Of a DNA stretch of 64,000 bases, positions 42,699 to 51,450 are shown piece after piece. The stretch's first letter is position 1; the number at the start of each line of letters is the position of its first letter. The stretch is from DASQPA01 sp963757335 (GTDB lineage Bacteria; Acidobacteriota; Thermoanaerobaculia; Multivoradales; UBA5704), in the NCBI GenBank assembly GCA_963757335.1, contig CAVWRJ010000013.1, forward strand, positions 310,001 to 374,000, in the 5' to 3' direction. The notes under the pieces were generated by a model. That model made no database searches. It was not told where the DNA came from and was given only the letters and a program-made list of their open reading frames with translations. Position numbers and translations under genes: made by a program.

Positions 42699-44044
42699 CT
42701 ACATCCGGGGCGCCGCGGCGGTGGCGAAGGTGGCCACCCCCGCCTGGAGGTCAGCGGCGGTGAGGACCAGATCCCCGCCCTCGACCCGCGAGGCGAGCGG
42801 GATCGGGTTGCAGCCGCCCGAACGGCCGATCGAGGCCGGGTTGATCACCGAGCCGCAGTGCAGACAGAAAATGCCTTTGCCCTCCTGGTAGTAGCCCTTG
42901 GGGCCGCAGATCACGCAGGCGTCGAAGGCGGTGGCGATGTGCCCCTGCTGGTCGACCGGCACGGCGATGAAGCGCACCGGGTGGCCGTCGATCTGCGCCA
43001 CGAAGCGCCGCAGGGTCTCCCCCTTGAAGGAGGAGAGCGGAATGCGGACGGCCCCGTTGCTCACCTCGACCGGGGTCGCAGAGGAGAGGGCCGCCGGCGG
43101 CTGGGCGTAGACGAAGCCGAGGACGAGGACGGCGACGATGGCGATGCCGAGCGTCGCCCCGAGGGCCCGCGCCCGCCCCTGCCGCTGCCCCGCCGCCCGC
43201 GCCAGGCGCAGGTCGGCGGCATTGGCTGTGTTGGAGGCTTGGCGGCATTGGCGGCATTGGCAGCATTGGCGATATTCGCCGCTTCGGCGCGCCGGGCCTG
43301 GGCGGCCCGACCGGGGATCAGGAGCATGAGGAGCGGCAGGGCGAGAACGGCGAGGACGAAGAAGTACTCGTTCTTGACCAGCGGCCCGATCATCGCCATC
43401 GTCGTCTCGTTGGCCGGCAGCCAGCCCGCCTCCGACAGCTCGTGGTAGCCGTTGAGGAGCAGCTGGGCGAGGAAGATGAGGAGGGCGATGCCGGTGATCT
43501 TGAAGAAGCGCCCGAGATCGATCCGGACGCTGCCGCGGACGAAGAGCACCCCGAAGACGACCGCCGCGGCGAGCCCGATCACCGCGCCCAGAAAGGAGAG
43601 CAGGCCGGTCGTCGTCAGCGAAAGGGCGGAGAGGAAGAGGACGGTCTCGATCCCCTCGCGGAAGATCATGAGGAAGGTGAAGAGGAAGAGCCCGACGGCG
43701 ACCGACCGCCCCCCCCCAGTGCTCTCCCGGGCGAGGATGCGGGCGAGCGACCCCTTCATCTCGCCGGAGAGCTCGTGCGAGTGGCGCCACATCCAGACCA
43801 GGAGAGTGGTGACGAGGATCGCCGAGGCGACATAGAGGAGGCCCTCGAAAACCTCCTCGTTCACCGCCACCCGGTAGAGGAAGAAAGCGCCCGCCAGGGC
43901 GGCGGCGGTGGCCGTGGCGATCCCCGCCCAGACCGCACCCAGATAGCGCTCCGACCCCTCCTTGCGCAGGAAGGCGACGATGATCCCTACCATGAGGGCC
44001 GCCTCCACCCCCTCGCGGAGGGTGACGATCAGCGACTCAAACAT
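42699..44044 (-). pseudogene. FTR1-family iron permease fused to DUF2318, with a one-base frameshift in the linker
   Basis: The N-terminal part from ATG 44044 is a seven-helix FTR1/EfeU-type permease with both REXXE motifs: TLREGVEAALMVG (helix 1) and MIFREGIETVLFL (helix 4), which carry iron. The C-terminal part is DUF2318, with a membrane helix (LGIAIVAVLVLGFVYA) and the cluster-type motif DACVICGPKGYYQEGKGIFC, then LHCGSVINPASIGRSGGCNP. The two are linked by an Asn/Ala tripeptide repeat encoded by 9-bp units (43221-43276). The frame breaks there: one base appears lost at 43238/43239, and restoring it gives about 448 residues. The fused order is known for Cj1658/Cj1660-like proteins in several phyla. 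Confidence 0.88.
43241..43276 (-). repeat. 9-bp tandem repeat in the FTR1-DUF2318 linker
   Basis: Four units of the type GGCGGCATT (plus strand), encoding Asn-Ala-Ala/Ile repeats. Related, less regular units extend to 43221, and the frameshift lies within this stretch. Confidence 0.75.
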
Positions 44045-44531
44045 GGACCCCTCCCTGGGGCGCCGGAGCCGCTCGCCGCGCCTCTCCTGCCTTCCTCGCC
44101 TCGGCGCAGCCGTTGCACAGGCCGGAGATCTTGAGCGTGTGATGGGACGGCACGAAGCCGTGAGCCCGGCAGATCTCGGTCTGGAGGGCGGCGATCCCGG
44201 CGCTCACGAACTCCACCACCCGGCCGCAGACGGTGCAGACCAGATGGTCGTGGTGCTGCCCGCCGTGGACGTGCTCATAGAGAAAACGCCGGCTCGCCAG
44301 CTGCTGCCGGGTGGCGAGACCGCACTCGACCAGGAGGTCCAGATTGCGGTACACCGTGGCCCGCGAGATCTTCGAGCCGCGCGCCTGCATGGCCCCGAGC
44401 AGCTCCTCGGCGTCGATGTGGCCGTGCTGGGAGAAGACCTCCTCGAAGAGCGCCAGGCGCTCCTCCGTCACCCGCTGGCCGCGGCCGCGCAACCAGGCGA
44501 GGAACTGCTGCTTCTCGCGGATCTCTGCCAT
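44037..44531 (-). CDS. fur: Fur family transcriptional regulator
   Basis: A 164-residue metal-responsive repressor. The N-terminal winged helix is RGQRVTEERLALFEEVF and ISRATVYRNLDLLVECGLAT, the Fur recognition helix. The dimerisation domain holds EHVHGGQHHDHLVCTVCGRV, with the His-rich metal site and first CxxC, and ISGLCNGCAEA with the second CxxC, a structural zinc site. Its end overlaps the FTR1 start by 8 bases, so it is the first gene of the iron operon and is translationally coupled to it. A palindromic operator lies 25 bases upstream, indicating autoregulation. It may alternatively be a zinc (Zur) or peroxide (PerR) sensor; the neighbours favour iron. Confidence 0.92.
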   Translation of the reverse strand: MAEIREKQQFLAWLRGRGQRVTEERLALFEEVFSQHGHIDAEELLGAMQARGSKISRATVYRNLDLLVECGLATRQQLASRRFLYEHVHGGQHHDHLVCTVCGRVVEFVSAGIAALQTEICRAHGFVPSHHTLKISGLCNGCAEARKAGEARRAAPAPQGGVHV

Positions 44532-44555
44532 GGCGTCCCGATGCTTTCTCGTTAA

Positions 44556-44570
44556 TGAGACTGAGTCTCA
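44556..44570 (-). promoter_or_regulatory. Fur-box-like operator TGAGACTGAGTCTCA
   Basis: A perfect 7-1-7 palindrome 25 bases before the fur start. It has the TGAnAnT-n-AnTnTCA layout of Fur/PerR boxes. It probably controls the whole fur-iron operon. Confidence 0.7.
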
Positions 44571-44626
44571 ACAGTACGAGACAATTCTGGACCGCCATGG
44601 TCCTATTTGTCAACTCAGGTTCTGGT

Positions 44627-44712
44627 CGTGGCTCCGTTTCGTTCCGAGGACGGGCGACTGGCTGCGCGCAGCGCCCCGAGGGAGCCCGCCCGCAGGATGA
44701 AACGGGGCCACG
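44627..44712 (-). repeat. Structured 3' element, copy C
   Basis: Read on the minus strand, the arms CGTGGCCCCGTTTC and GAAACGGAGCCACG pair over 13 of 14 bases. The core CCTGCGGGCGGGCTCC, then GCGCGCAGCCAGTCGCCCGT, then CCTCGG matches copies A and B. It starts 13 bases after the gltA stop, in sense. Confidence 0.8.
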
Positions 44713-44725
44713 GCCCGAGTTACGC

Positions 44726-46060
44726 CTACCGCTCGGCGAGCGGCACGAAGTCCTGCTTCGTCGCTCCGGTGTAGATCTGCCGCGGCCGGTTGATCTTGGT
44801 CTTGGGGTCCTCGCGCATCTCCTTCCAGTGCGCGATCCAGCCCGGCAGGCGGCCGAGGGCGAACATCACCGTGAACATGTTGGTGGGAATTCCCATGGCG
44901 CGGTAGATGATGCCGCTGTAGAAGTCGACGTTCGGATAGAGCTTCCGCTCGATGAAGAAGTCGTCCGAGAGGGCGACCTCCTCCAGGTGCTTGGCGATCT
45001 CCAGGAGCGGATCTCTCTGCCCCAGCTCGCCCAGAATCTCGTCGCAGGTCGCCTTCAGGATCTTCGCCCGCGGATCGAAGTTCTTGTACACCCGGTGGCC
45101 GAAGCCCATGAGGCGGAAGCTCGAGCTCCTGTCCTTCGCCATGGCGACGTACTTCCGGTAGTCGCCGCCATCCGCCTGGATGTGCTCCAGCATTTCGATC
45201 ACCTTCTGGTTGGCGCCGCCGTGGAGCGGCCCCCAGAGGGCGCAGATGCCGGCCGAGATCGAGGCGAAGAGGTTGGCTTGGCTGCTCCCCACCATGCGGA
45301 CGGTCGAGGTGCTGCAGTTCTGCTCGTGATCGGCGTGGAGGATCAAGAGGAGATTGAGCGCCCGTTCGAGCACCGGCGAGACCTTGTAGGGCTCGGACGG
45401 CACCGCGAACATCATGTAGAGGAAGTTGGCGCAGTAGGAGAGCTCGTTCTGCGGGTAGATGAACGGCTGGCCGATGTTTTTCTTGTAGGAGAAGGCGGCG
45501 ATCGTCTTCGCCTTGGCGAGGAGGCGGATGATGTTCAGATCGACGTTCTCGGCGGTCCCCGTTTCCGGGTAGTAGGTCGAGAGCGACGCCACCATCGACG
45601 ACAGGATCGCCATCGGGTGGGCGTTGGGCGGATAGCTCTCGAAGAACTTCTTCATATCCTCGTGGACCAGGCTGTGCCGGGTCAGCCGGTCGCGGAACTC
45701 GGCGAGCTCGGCCGGGTTCGGTAGGTGGCCGTAGACCAGGAGGTAGCAGATCTCGGTGAACTGGGCGCGGCCGGCGATCTCCTCGATAGGATAGCCGCGG
45801 TAGCGCAGAATCCCCTTCTCGCCGTCGATGAAGGTGATCGCGCTCTCGCAGGCGCCGGTGTTGGCGTAGCCCTGGTCGAGAGTGATCGCCCCGCTCTGGC
45901 CGCGGAGCTGGGTGATGTCGATCCCCACCTCGCCCTCGGAGCCGACGACGACCGGGAGGTCGTAGCTCTTGCCGTCCAGCCTCAGCTGGGCGGTCTTGGG
46001 AGTCGGATCGATGCCGGCCGGGGCCGAGGTTTCTGGAGTCAGCGCTTCAATCTGTGCCAT
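44726..46060 (-). CDS. gltA: Citrate synthase (type II)
   Basis: A 444-residue enzyme that condenses acetyl-CoA and oxaloacetate to start the TCA cycle. Catalytic residues are readable: His in ALWGPLHGGANQKVIEML, His in SSFRLMGFGHRVYKNFDPRA, and Asp in YPNVDFYSGIIYRAMGIP. HADHEQNCSTSTVRMVGSSQ is also canonical. The N-terminal extension (~25 residues, Thr/Pro/Ala-rich) and the following beta domain mark the Gram-negative hexameric type that is often NADH-inhibited. ATG 46060 has GAGG upstream. It is monocistronic, with a structured element after the stop. Confidence 0.97.
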   Translation of the reverse strand: MAQIEALTPETSAPAGIDPTPKTAQLRLDGKSYDLPVVVGSEGEVGIDITQLRGQSGAITLDQGYANTGACESAITFIDGEKGILRYRGYPIEEIAGRAQFTEICYLLVYGHLPNPAELAEFRDRLTRHSLVHEDMKKFFESYPPNAHPMAILSSMVASLSTYYPETGTAENVDLNIIRLLAKAKTIAAFSYKKNIGQPFIYPQNELSYCANFLYMMFAVPSEPYKVSPVLERALNLLLILHADHEQNCSTSTVRMVGSSQANLFASISAGICALWGPLHGGANQKVIEMLEHIQADGGDYRKYVAMAKDRSSSFRLMGFGHRVYKNFDPRAKILKATCDEILGELGQRDPLLEIAKHLEEVALSDDFFIERKLYPNVDFYSGIIYRAMGIPTNMFTVMFALGRLPGWIAHWKEMREDPKTKINRPRQIYTGATKQDFVPLAER

Positions 46061-46133
46061 ATCTTGCCTCGTTCGGACCGGAAGGCGCCTCGCGCGGCGC
46101 TACGTCCTCCCCGATTCTAACCCCTCCTTCCGA

Positions 46134-47330
46134 TCACAGCTCGCGGAGCGCCGTGACGACCGGCATCCGCGCCGCCCGGATGGCCGGGAAAAGCCCGCCG
46201 ATGAGCCCCATCAAAAGCGCGATGACGATGCCGCCGATCAGGAGCAGCGGGGTGACCGAGAAGGCGAAGGCGACCTGGCTGAAGCTCTGGAAGTTGATCG
46301 TCGAGGCCCGATAGCCATTGAAGGCGAAGTAGGCGGCGGCGGCGCCGACCACCCCGCCCGCCAAAGCCAGAGTGAGCGACTCGACGAGGATCGAGACGAC
46401 GACCGGCCCGGCGCCGAACCCCAGGGCGCGGAGAGTGGCGATCTCCCGGGTGCGGGAGGCCACGGCGGTGTACATGGTGTTCAAGGCGCCGAAGGTGGCG
46501 CCCACCGCCATCAGGCCGGCGATCAGGGTGCCGAGGAAGTTGATGATCTTCGACAGCGCCTCCGATTGCGAGGCGTAGTAGTCGGCCTCGCGCATCACCT
46601 TAACGTCCAGGCGCGGGTCGGTCGTCAAAGCGTCCTTGAAGGCGGTGAACGCCGCCGGCGAGGTGAGCTTGGCGTAGACCGACTGGAAGGTGTCGCCGCG
46701 CCGGTAGGCGGGCTGGAGGACGGAGGCGTCGCACCAGAGCTCCGACTCGGACACCGAGCCGTCGGCGGTGAAGATCCCCACCACCGTCCAGGTGTTCTCC
46801 CCCCAGCGCAGGGTCGAGCCGAGGTCGAGCCCGGCGAACTGCTGGGCGGCCGCCTGGCCGACGATGACCTCGTTCTTCCCCAGCTCGAAGCGGCGGCCGG
46901 CGACGATCTTCACCCGGTCCCGCACGGTGAAGGCGGCGGGCTGCACCCCGCGGAGCGGGACGTTCGCCGCGGTGCCCGTCGAGCGCTTCGGCACGTCGAC
47001 GACGACGAACAGCTCGGCCGAGGCGGCCGGCCCCTGGGCCGTGCGCAGGATGCCGGGAGCGTCGGCGATGACCCGGGTGTCCTGGTGGAGGAGACCGCTC
47101 ATCATTTCGCTGTCGCTCCCGCCGCGCATGACGATGGCGGTGTCGGGCGCGCCCGAGACGGTCAGGGTACGCCTGAAGCCGACGCCGATCGAGAGCACCG
47201 CGACGAATACCGCGACCACCCCCGCGATCCCGAAGGCCGCGGCGAGGGCGGCCCCCTTGCGCTCCTTAATCGTCCGCAGGTTGACGAGGGTGATCGCCAC
47301 CGCCTGAGAGAGCCAGTTCCCCATTTTCAT
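46134..47330 (-). CDS. FtsX-like permease of MacB-type exporter (second permease)
   Basis: A 398-residue inner-membrane protein with one N-terminal helix (ALAAAFGIAGVVAVFVAVLS), a periplasmic domain at ~50-260, and three C-terminal helices with ASRTREIATLRALGFGAGPV, the FtsX coupling motif. The C-terminus LFPAIRAARMPVVTALREL is standard. It overlaps the preceding permease gene by 4 bases (ATGA). With two permeases, one ATPase and an HlyD-type adaptor this is a DevBCA/MacAB-like export system; substrates of such systems include lipids, peptides and antibiotics, and none can be inferred here. Confidence 0.92.
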   Translation of the reverse strand: MKMGNWLSQAVAITLVNLRTIKERKGAALAAAFGIAGVVAVFVAVLSIGVGFRRTLTVSGAPDTAIVMRGGSDSEMMSGLLHQDTRVIADAPGILRTAQGPAASAELFVVVDVPKRSTGTAANVPLRGVQPAAFTVRDRVKIVAGRRFELGKNEVIVGQAAAQQFAGLDLGSTLRWGENTWTVVGIFTADGSVSESELWCDASVLQPAYRRGDTFQSVYAKLTSPAAFTAFKDALTTDPRLDVKVMREADYYASQSEALSKIINFLGTLIAGLMAVGATFGALNTMYTAVASRTREIATLRALGFGAGPVVVSILVESLTLALAGGVVGAAAAYFAFNGYRASTINFQSFSQVAFAFSVTPLLLIGGIVIALLMGLIGGLFPAIRAARMPVVTALREL

Positions 47331-48484
47331 ACCCTCCGCAGCGCGTCGACGATGCGCAGTCGCATAGCCTGGACCGCCGGCACGACGCCGGTCACGATAC
47401 CGAGGAGGAGCACGAGCACCACCCCGAGGACGAGATCCCGGTCGGGGAGAAAGAAGACCGGCAGGAACTGGTGCGTGGGGTCGCCGCCCAGGGTCACCGC
47501 CGTCCAGGCGAGGGCGAGACCCAGGCCGCCGGCAAGGGCCGCCAGGAGGATCGACTCGGCGAGCACGAGCCGCAGTACCTGGCCGCTCGTGAAGCCGAGG
47601 GTTTTGAGCACCGCGAGCTCGCTCGTCCGCTCGCGCACCGACTGGGCCATGGTGTTGCCGGCGACGAGAAGGATGGTGAAGAAGACTGCGGTGACGATGG
47701 CGGTCGTGATCGCCCCGATGTCGCCGATCTGGTTGGCGAAGCCCTGGGCGAAGGCCTGCTCGGTCGAGGTCTTGGTCTCGGCCGGCGAGTTGGCGAAGAG
47801 GGCGTCGATCTTCTCTGCCACCTGGGTCGAGCTCTTGGGATCGGCGATGCGGATGATGTACCAGCCCACCCGGTCCTGGAGGTTGGCGCTCGCCTCCTTC
47901 AAGTAGTCGTAGTGGAAGAAGAAGCCGCTCGTGTCCATCCCCTTTTTCGTCGCGGTGTAGATGCCGTCGACGACGAACTCCCAGATGCGCGAGCCGTCCT
48001 TGCGCCGATAGATCGTCGCCTGGATGGGGATGCGGTCGCCAACCTTCCAGTGGAAGCGGTCGGCCGTCGTCTTGCCGACGATGGCGCCAGTCCGGTCGGC
48101 GAGCCAGGCTTTCTTCTGCGCCTCGGGGAGGAGGAGCTCCGGGTAGAGCTTGAGGTAGGAGGGGCCGTCGATCGCCATCTGGGCGAAGAAGTTCTTGGGA
48201 TCCTGGTAGACGCCGCCGAACCAGTTGGCGTGCGACACCGCCGACACCCCGGGCACCGCGGCGATGCGGTCGCCGTAGGAGACCGGCAGCGGCTGGATGA
48301 GCGACACCTTGTGGATGACGACCATCCGGTCCACCCCCGAGACGTCGACCCCGGCGCGGAAGGCCTGGCGGATCGCCGCGAGATAGCCGAAGAGCACGAA
48401 GGCGACGAGGATCGAGAGGACGGTGAAGGCCGTCCGCACCTTACGGCGGCCGAGGCTCGCCCAGACCAGGGGGAAGAACCTCAT
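47327..48484 (-). CDS. FtsX-like permease of MacB-type exporter (first permease)
   Basis: A 385-residue permease. The N-terminal helix TAFTVLSILVAFVLFGYLAA precedes a periplasmic domain that includes SGVDRMVVIHKVSLIQPLPV. The C-terminal three-helix block contains RERTSELAVLKTLGFTSGQV. It overlaps the ATPase gene by 4 bases upstream and the second permease by 4 bases downstream, so the three subunits are translationally coupled. It is similar in plan to, but not a close copy of, its neighbour, which suggests a heterodimeric channel. Confidence 0.92.
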   Translation of the reverse strand: MRFFPLVWASLGRRKVRTAFTVLSILVAFVLFGYLAAIRQAFRAGVDVSGVDRMVVIHKVSLIQPLPVSYGDRIAAVPGVSAVSHANWFGGVYQDPKNFFAQMAIDGPSYLKLYPELLLPEAQKKAWLADRTGAIVGKTTADRFHWKVGDRIPIQATIYRRKDGSRIWEFVVDGIYTATKKGMDTSGFFFHYDYLKEASANLQDRVGWYIIRIADPKSSTQVAEKIDALFANSPAETKTSTEQAFAQGFANQIGDIGAITTAIVTAVFFTILLVAGNTMAQSVRERTSELAVLKTLGFTSGQVLRLVLAESILLAALAGGLGLALAWTAVTLGGDPTHQFLPVFFLPDRDLVLGVVLVLLLGIVTGVVPAVQAMRLRIVDALRRV

Positions 48485-49179
48485 GCCGCGGGCTCCAGGG
48501 AGAGACGCCCCTTGTCGAGGTGGACGGTGCGGGTGGCGCGGGCGGCGGCGTGGGGGTCGTGGGTGACCATGACGATGGTCTTGCCGTGCTGGCGATTGAG
48601 CGCCTGGAGGAGGTCCAGGATCTCGTCGCCGGCCTTGCGGTCGAGGTCGCCGGTCGGCTCGTCGCAGAGGAGGAGCGTGGGGTCGGTGACGATGGCGCGG
48701 GCGATGCCCACCCGCTGCTCCTGGCCGCCGGAGAGCTGCCGGGGGTAGTGGGTGGAGCGGTGGGAGAGGCCCACCACGTCGAGCGCGGTGGCGACGTGGC
48801 CTCGCCGCGCCGACTTCGAGAGCGAAGTGAGGAGGAGCGGCAGCTCGACGTTCTTCTCCGCGGTCAGCGCCGGCAGAAGGTTGTAGAGCTGGAAGACGAA
48901 GCCGATGTGCCGCGCCCGCCAGCGCGCCAGCCGCGCCTCGGACAGCTGGCCAATCGCCTCGCCCGCCACCTCGACCGTCCCCGAGGTCGGGCGATCCAGG
49001 CCGCCCAGGAGGTTCAAGAGGGTCGTCTTGCCCGACCCCGAGGGGCCCATCAAGGCGAGGAACTCGCCTTTGACGACCTCGAGGTTCAGGCCGTCGAGGA
49101 TCTCGATCCGCTCCTCGCCGCGGCGAAAGATCTTGTGGACGTCGACGACCCGGACCAGGGCGTTACCGTTGTATGCCAT
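48481..49179 (-). CDS. ABC transporter ATP-binding protein, LolD/MacB type
   Basis: A 232-residue ATPase starting at ATG 49179 after GGAGAAGAG. Walker A GPSGSGKTTLLNLLGGLD, Q-loop FVFQLYNLLPALTA, signature LSGGQEQRVGIARAI, Walker B LLLCDEPTGDLD and H-loop MVTHDP are all intact. The signature has QEQ where QQQ or EQQ is more usual. It powers the two permeases encoded directly downstream and works with the adaptor encoded 66 bases upstream. Confidence 0.95.
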   Translation of the reverse strand: MAYNGNALVRVVDVHKIFRRGEERIEILDGLNLEVVKGEFLALMGPSGSGKTTLLNLLGGLDRPTSGTVEVAGEAIGQLSEARLARWRARHIGFVFQLYNLLPALTAEKNVELPLLLTSLSKSARRGHVATALDVVGLSHRSTHYPRQLSGGQEQRVGIARAIVTDPTLLLCDEPTGDLDRKAGDEILDLLQALNRQHGKTIVMVTHDPHAAARATRTVHLDKGRLSLEPAA

Positions 49180-49245
49180 CTCTTCTCCTTGTCCCTAGCT
49201 CTATCTCTTCGCTCTCTATCTCTTCTCTGTCGGCTGCGAGCGACC

Positions 49246-50490
49246 CTATTCCTGCACCTTGACCGGATCGCCGTCTTTCAGATCGGTCGGCCCCTCGACC
49301 ACCACCCGGTCGCTCTCGTTCAAGCCCGAGGTGATCACCGCCTGATCGCCCTGACCCGCCCCCAGGCGCACCGCCCGCCGCTCGACGTGGTCGCCGCCAC
49401 TGGAGAGGACGAAGACCACTGGGGTGCTCCCCTCCTGCCGCACCGCGGCCTTGGGGACGACGATCTCCGGTTTACCGGCCCCGCCGGCCCCGCCCGCCCC
49501 GCCCTGCCCCGCCGGCTCGTCCGAGAGGAAGGCGACCTTGACCCCCATGTCGGGGAGGATCCGCGGGTCGAGCTGCTCGAAGGCGAGCCGCACCTTGACG
49601 GTCGCCTTCTGGCGGTCGGCCGTGGGGATCGTCGTGATGACATGGGCGGGGATCGTCCAGTCCGGGTAGGCGTCGAGGACGGCCTGCACCTTCTGGCCCG
49701 GCTTCACCCGGCCGATGTAGCTCTCGTTGACGTCGACGTCGATCTCGAGCGAGGCCATGTCGACCAGGGTGCAGATGCCGGTGCGGGTGAAGCCGCCGCC
49801 GGCCGAGACCGGCGAGATCATCTCCCCCGGCTGGGCGTCCTTGGTGACCGCCACCCCGGTGAAGGGGGCGCGGATGACCGTGTCGTCGAGGTCCTGGCGG
49901 CGGGCCGCGACCTGCCGCTCGGCGACCACCACGTCCTGGCGGCCGAGGTTCAAGCGGGCGGCGAACGAGTTCGCCTCGGCATCGGCGGTATCGACGTCGG
50001 CCTGGGTCGAGATCCCCTGGGCGGCCAGGCGGTGGGCGCGGTCCTGGCTGAGCTTCGCCTGCTTCAGGCGCACCTCGTTCTCGGTGAGCGAGCGGCGCGC
50101 CGAATCGAGCTGCGCCGTGGCGAGATCGTACTGGCGCTGGGGGGTCGCCTCGTCCAGCCGGGCGAGCACCTGCCCTTGCTTGACCGCCATCCCCTCCTCG
50201 ATCAGCACCTCGGTCACCTTGCCGGTGATCTTCGACGACACCGTGGCGGCGCGCCGGGCGGTGACGTAGCCCGAGGCGTTGAGCACCGTGCCGGCGGTCC
50301 CCACCGGCCGCGAGTGGACGGCGGCCACGCGCACCGGCTTACCGTGCGAGCGGCCGAGGAAGAACCAGAAGCCGGCGCCGAGCAGGAGGACGACGAGGAC
50401 GAGGGTGACCCAGAGCTTCGCCCGGGAGCCCTCGGCGGCGTCTTCGCGCGCGATGCGCAACCCATCTAGCGAACTTTTCTCGGAAGCCAT
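49246..50490 (-). CDS. Periplasmic adaptor (HlyD/MacA-like membrane fusion protein)
   Basis: A 414-residue adaptor with an N-terminal membrane anchor (LWVTLVLVVLLLGAGFWFFL, ~residues 26-45). A lipoyl half-motif VSSKITGKVTEVLIEEGMAV is followed by a helical hairpin (~residues 105-190) and the second half-motif RAPFTGVAVTKDAQPGEMIS. Beta-barrel and membrane-proximal domains follow. A Gly/Ala linker, GQGGAGGAGGAG, at about 330 is encoded by a 9-bp repeat. It links the inner-membrane ABC unit to an outer-membrane channel, which is not encoded nearby. It is first in the operon. Confidence 0.93.
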   Translation of the reverse strand: MASEKSSLDGLRIAREDAAEGSRAKLWVTLVLVVLLLGAGFWFFLGRSHGKPVRVAAVHSRPVGTAGTVLNASGYVTARRAATVSSKITGKVTEVLIEEGMAVKQGQVLARLDEATPQRQYDLATAQLDSARRSLTENEVRLKQAKLSQDRAHRLAAQGISTQADVDTADAEANSFAARLNLGRQDVVVAERQVAARRQDLDDTVIRAPFTGVAVTKDAQPGEMISPVSAGGGFTRTGICTLVDMASLEIDVDVNESYIGRVKPGQKVQAVLDAYPDWTIPAHVITTIPTADRQKATVKVRLAFEQLDPRILPDMGVKVAFLSDEPAGQGGAGGAGGAGKPEIVVPKAAVRQEGSTPVVFVLSSGGDHVERRAVRLGAGQGDQAVITSGLNESDRVVVEGPTDLKDGDPVKVQE

Positions 50491-50626
50491 GTCGTTCCTT
50501 GTATCTGCTGGTACCTGGTACCGCTCTGGTGGAACCCCGGGAGCCCGGTGGAGATGTACGGCAGGACGGCGCCGGGGTTTCTGGATTCTACTAGATTGAT
50601 GTGGCGGGCGTAAATAGGGCGGCGGG

Positions 50627-51022
50627 TCAGATCACCTCGACCCGTGCCGAGTGACCGGGTGCGCGGGAGATCCGCCCGTCCCCGGTCAGGAGCGTGGCTC
50701 CGAGGACTTCGGCCAAGGCCACATAGACTGCGTCATAGGCGGTCAGGTTCTCGCGCAGCTCCCAGGCGCGAGAGAGGAGGAAATCATGGGGATAGCGCTC
50801 CAGCGGCAGGTCCGCGAGGTCCTGGAGGGCTTGGCGCCCCCGCGCGGGATCGAGGCCGCTGCGCGCCACGAACCGCCGCAGGACTTGCGTGACCTCGACA
50901 TCGAGCAGGTAGGGTGCATTGAGCGAGATGTCCGGCGCCAGGAGACGCTCGGCAAGAGGCGCCCCGACGGCCGTTCGCAAAAGCATCTCGACAGCGGCGG
51001 AAGCGTCGAGGACGACGATCAT
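50627..51022 (-). CDS. vapC: PIN-domain ribonuclease toxin VapC
   Basis: A 131-residue toxin. ATG 51022 overlaps the antitoxin stop (ATGA). PIN-domain acidic residues are readable: MIVVLDASAAVEML (first Asp), DVEVTQVLRRF (Glu), LTAYDAVYVALAE (Asp) and LLTGDGRI (last Asp). Such toxins cut tRNA or rRNA in a Mg2+-dependent way when the antitoxin is lost. The frame is open upstream but that part lies over the antitoxin gene. Length is normal. Confidence 0.92.
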   Translation of the reverse strand: MIVVLDASAAVEMLLRTAVGAPLAERLLAPDISLNAPYLLDVEVTQVLRRFVARSGLDPARGRQALQDLADLPLERYPHDFLLSRAWELRENLTAYDAVYVALAEVLGATLLTGDGRISRAPGHSARVEVI

Positions 51023-51249
51023 CGCCCTTGGCGTTCCGCCAGGACGGCGGCGGCGATCGGCTCTCCGGGCTGGACCGACTGGCGGCTGCGGAGGCGAGCC
51101 AGGAGATCTTCCCGGGTGGGACGTTCGAGGGATCTCTCGACCTCGCGGAGCAAGTACTCCGAGATCGACATCCCCGCGAGCGCCGCCCGCGCCTTGAGCT
51201 TGCGATGAACCTCGTCCGGGACGTTGCGGATCTGTACCATCACTGACAT
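51019..51249 (-). CDS. vapB: Antitoxin VapB (FitA-like, ribbon-helix-helix)
   Basis: A 76-residue antitoxin. MVQIRNVPDEVHRKLKARAA and GMSISEYLLREVERSLERPT give the beta strand and two helices of a FitA/Arc-type DNA-binding domain. The C-terminal ~30 residues are the toxin-binding tail. It overlaps vapC by 4 bases. Upstream, the sequence GGTCACATGCGGAACGCATG near 51264-51283 holds short inverted pieces (CATGCG/CGCATG) that could be the operator. Confidence 0.9.
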   Translation of the reverse strand: MSVMVQIRNVPDEVHRKLKARAALAGMSISEYLLREVERSLERPTREDLLARLRSRQSVQPGEPIAAAVLAERQGR

Positions 51250-51450
51250 GCCTCAAGCTTAGGTCACATGCGGAACGCATGTCAAAGCAGGGACTATTTC
51301 GAGGCGAGGGTAGACCCCTGAAGCGCCATTGGAGACTCCCGATTCTACCTCCGAGGGAGTCTGGAGCCGTTTTTCGTCCCGGTGTCGTCCGATATCGACC
51401 GCATCGTCCGGACGTGAAATAATTCGCACTGTTCCCGAGGAGGATGCGCC

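Noticed and set aside
40425..43448. Open frame of about 1000 codons opposite the iron operon
   Set aside because: His/Arg/Asp/Gly-rich composition typical of a GC-rich antisense frame; the minus strand has well-defined permease and ATPase genes.
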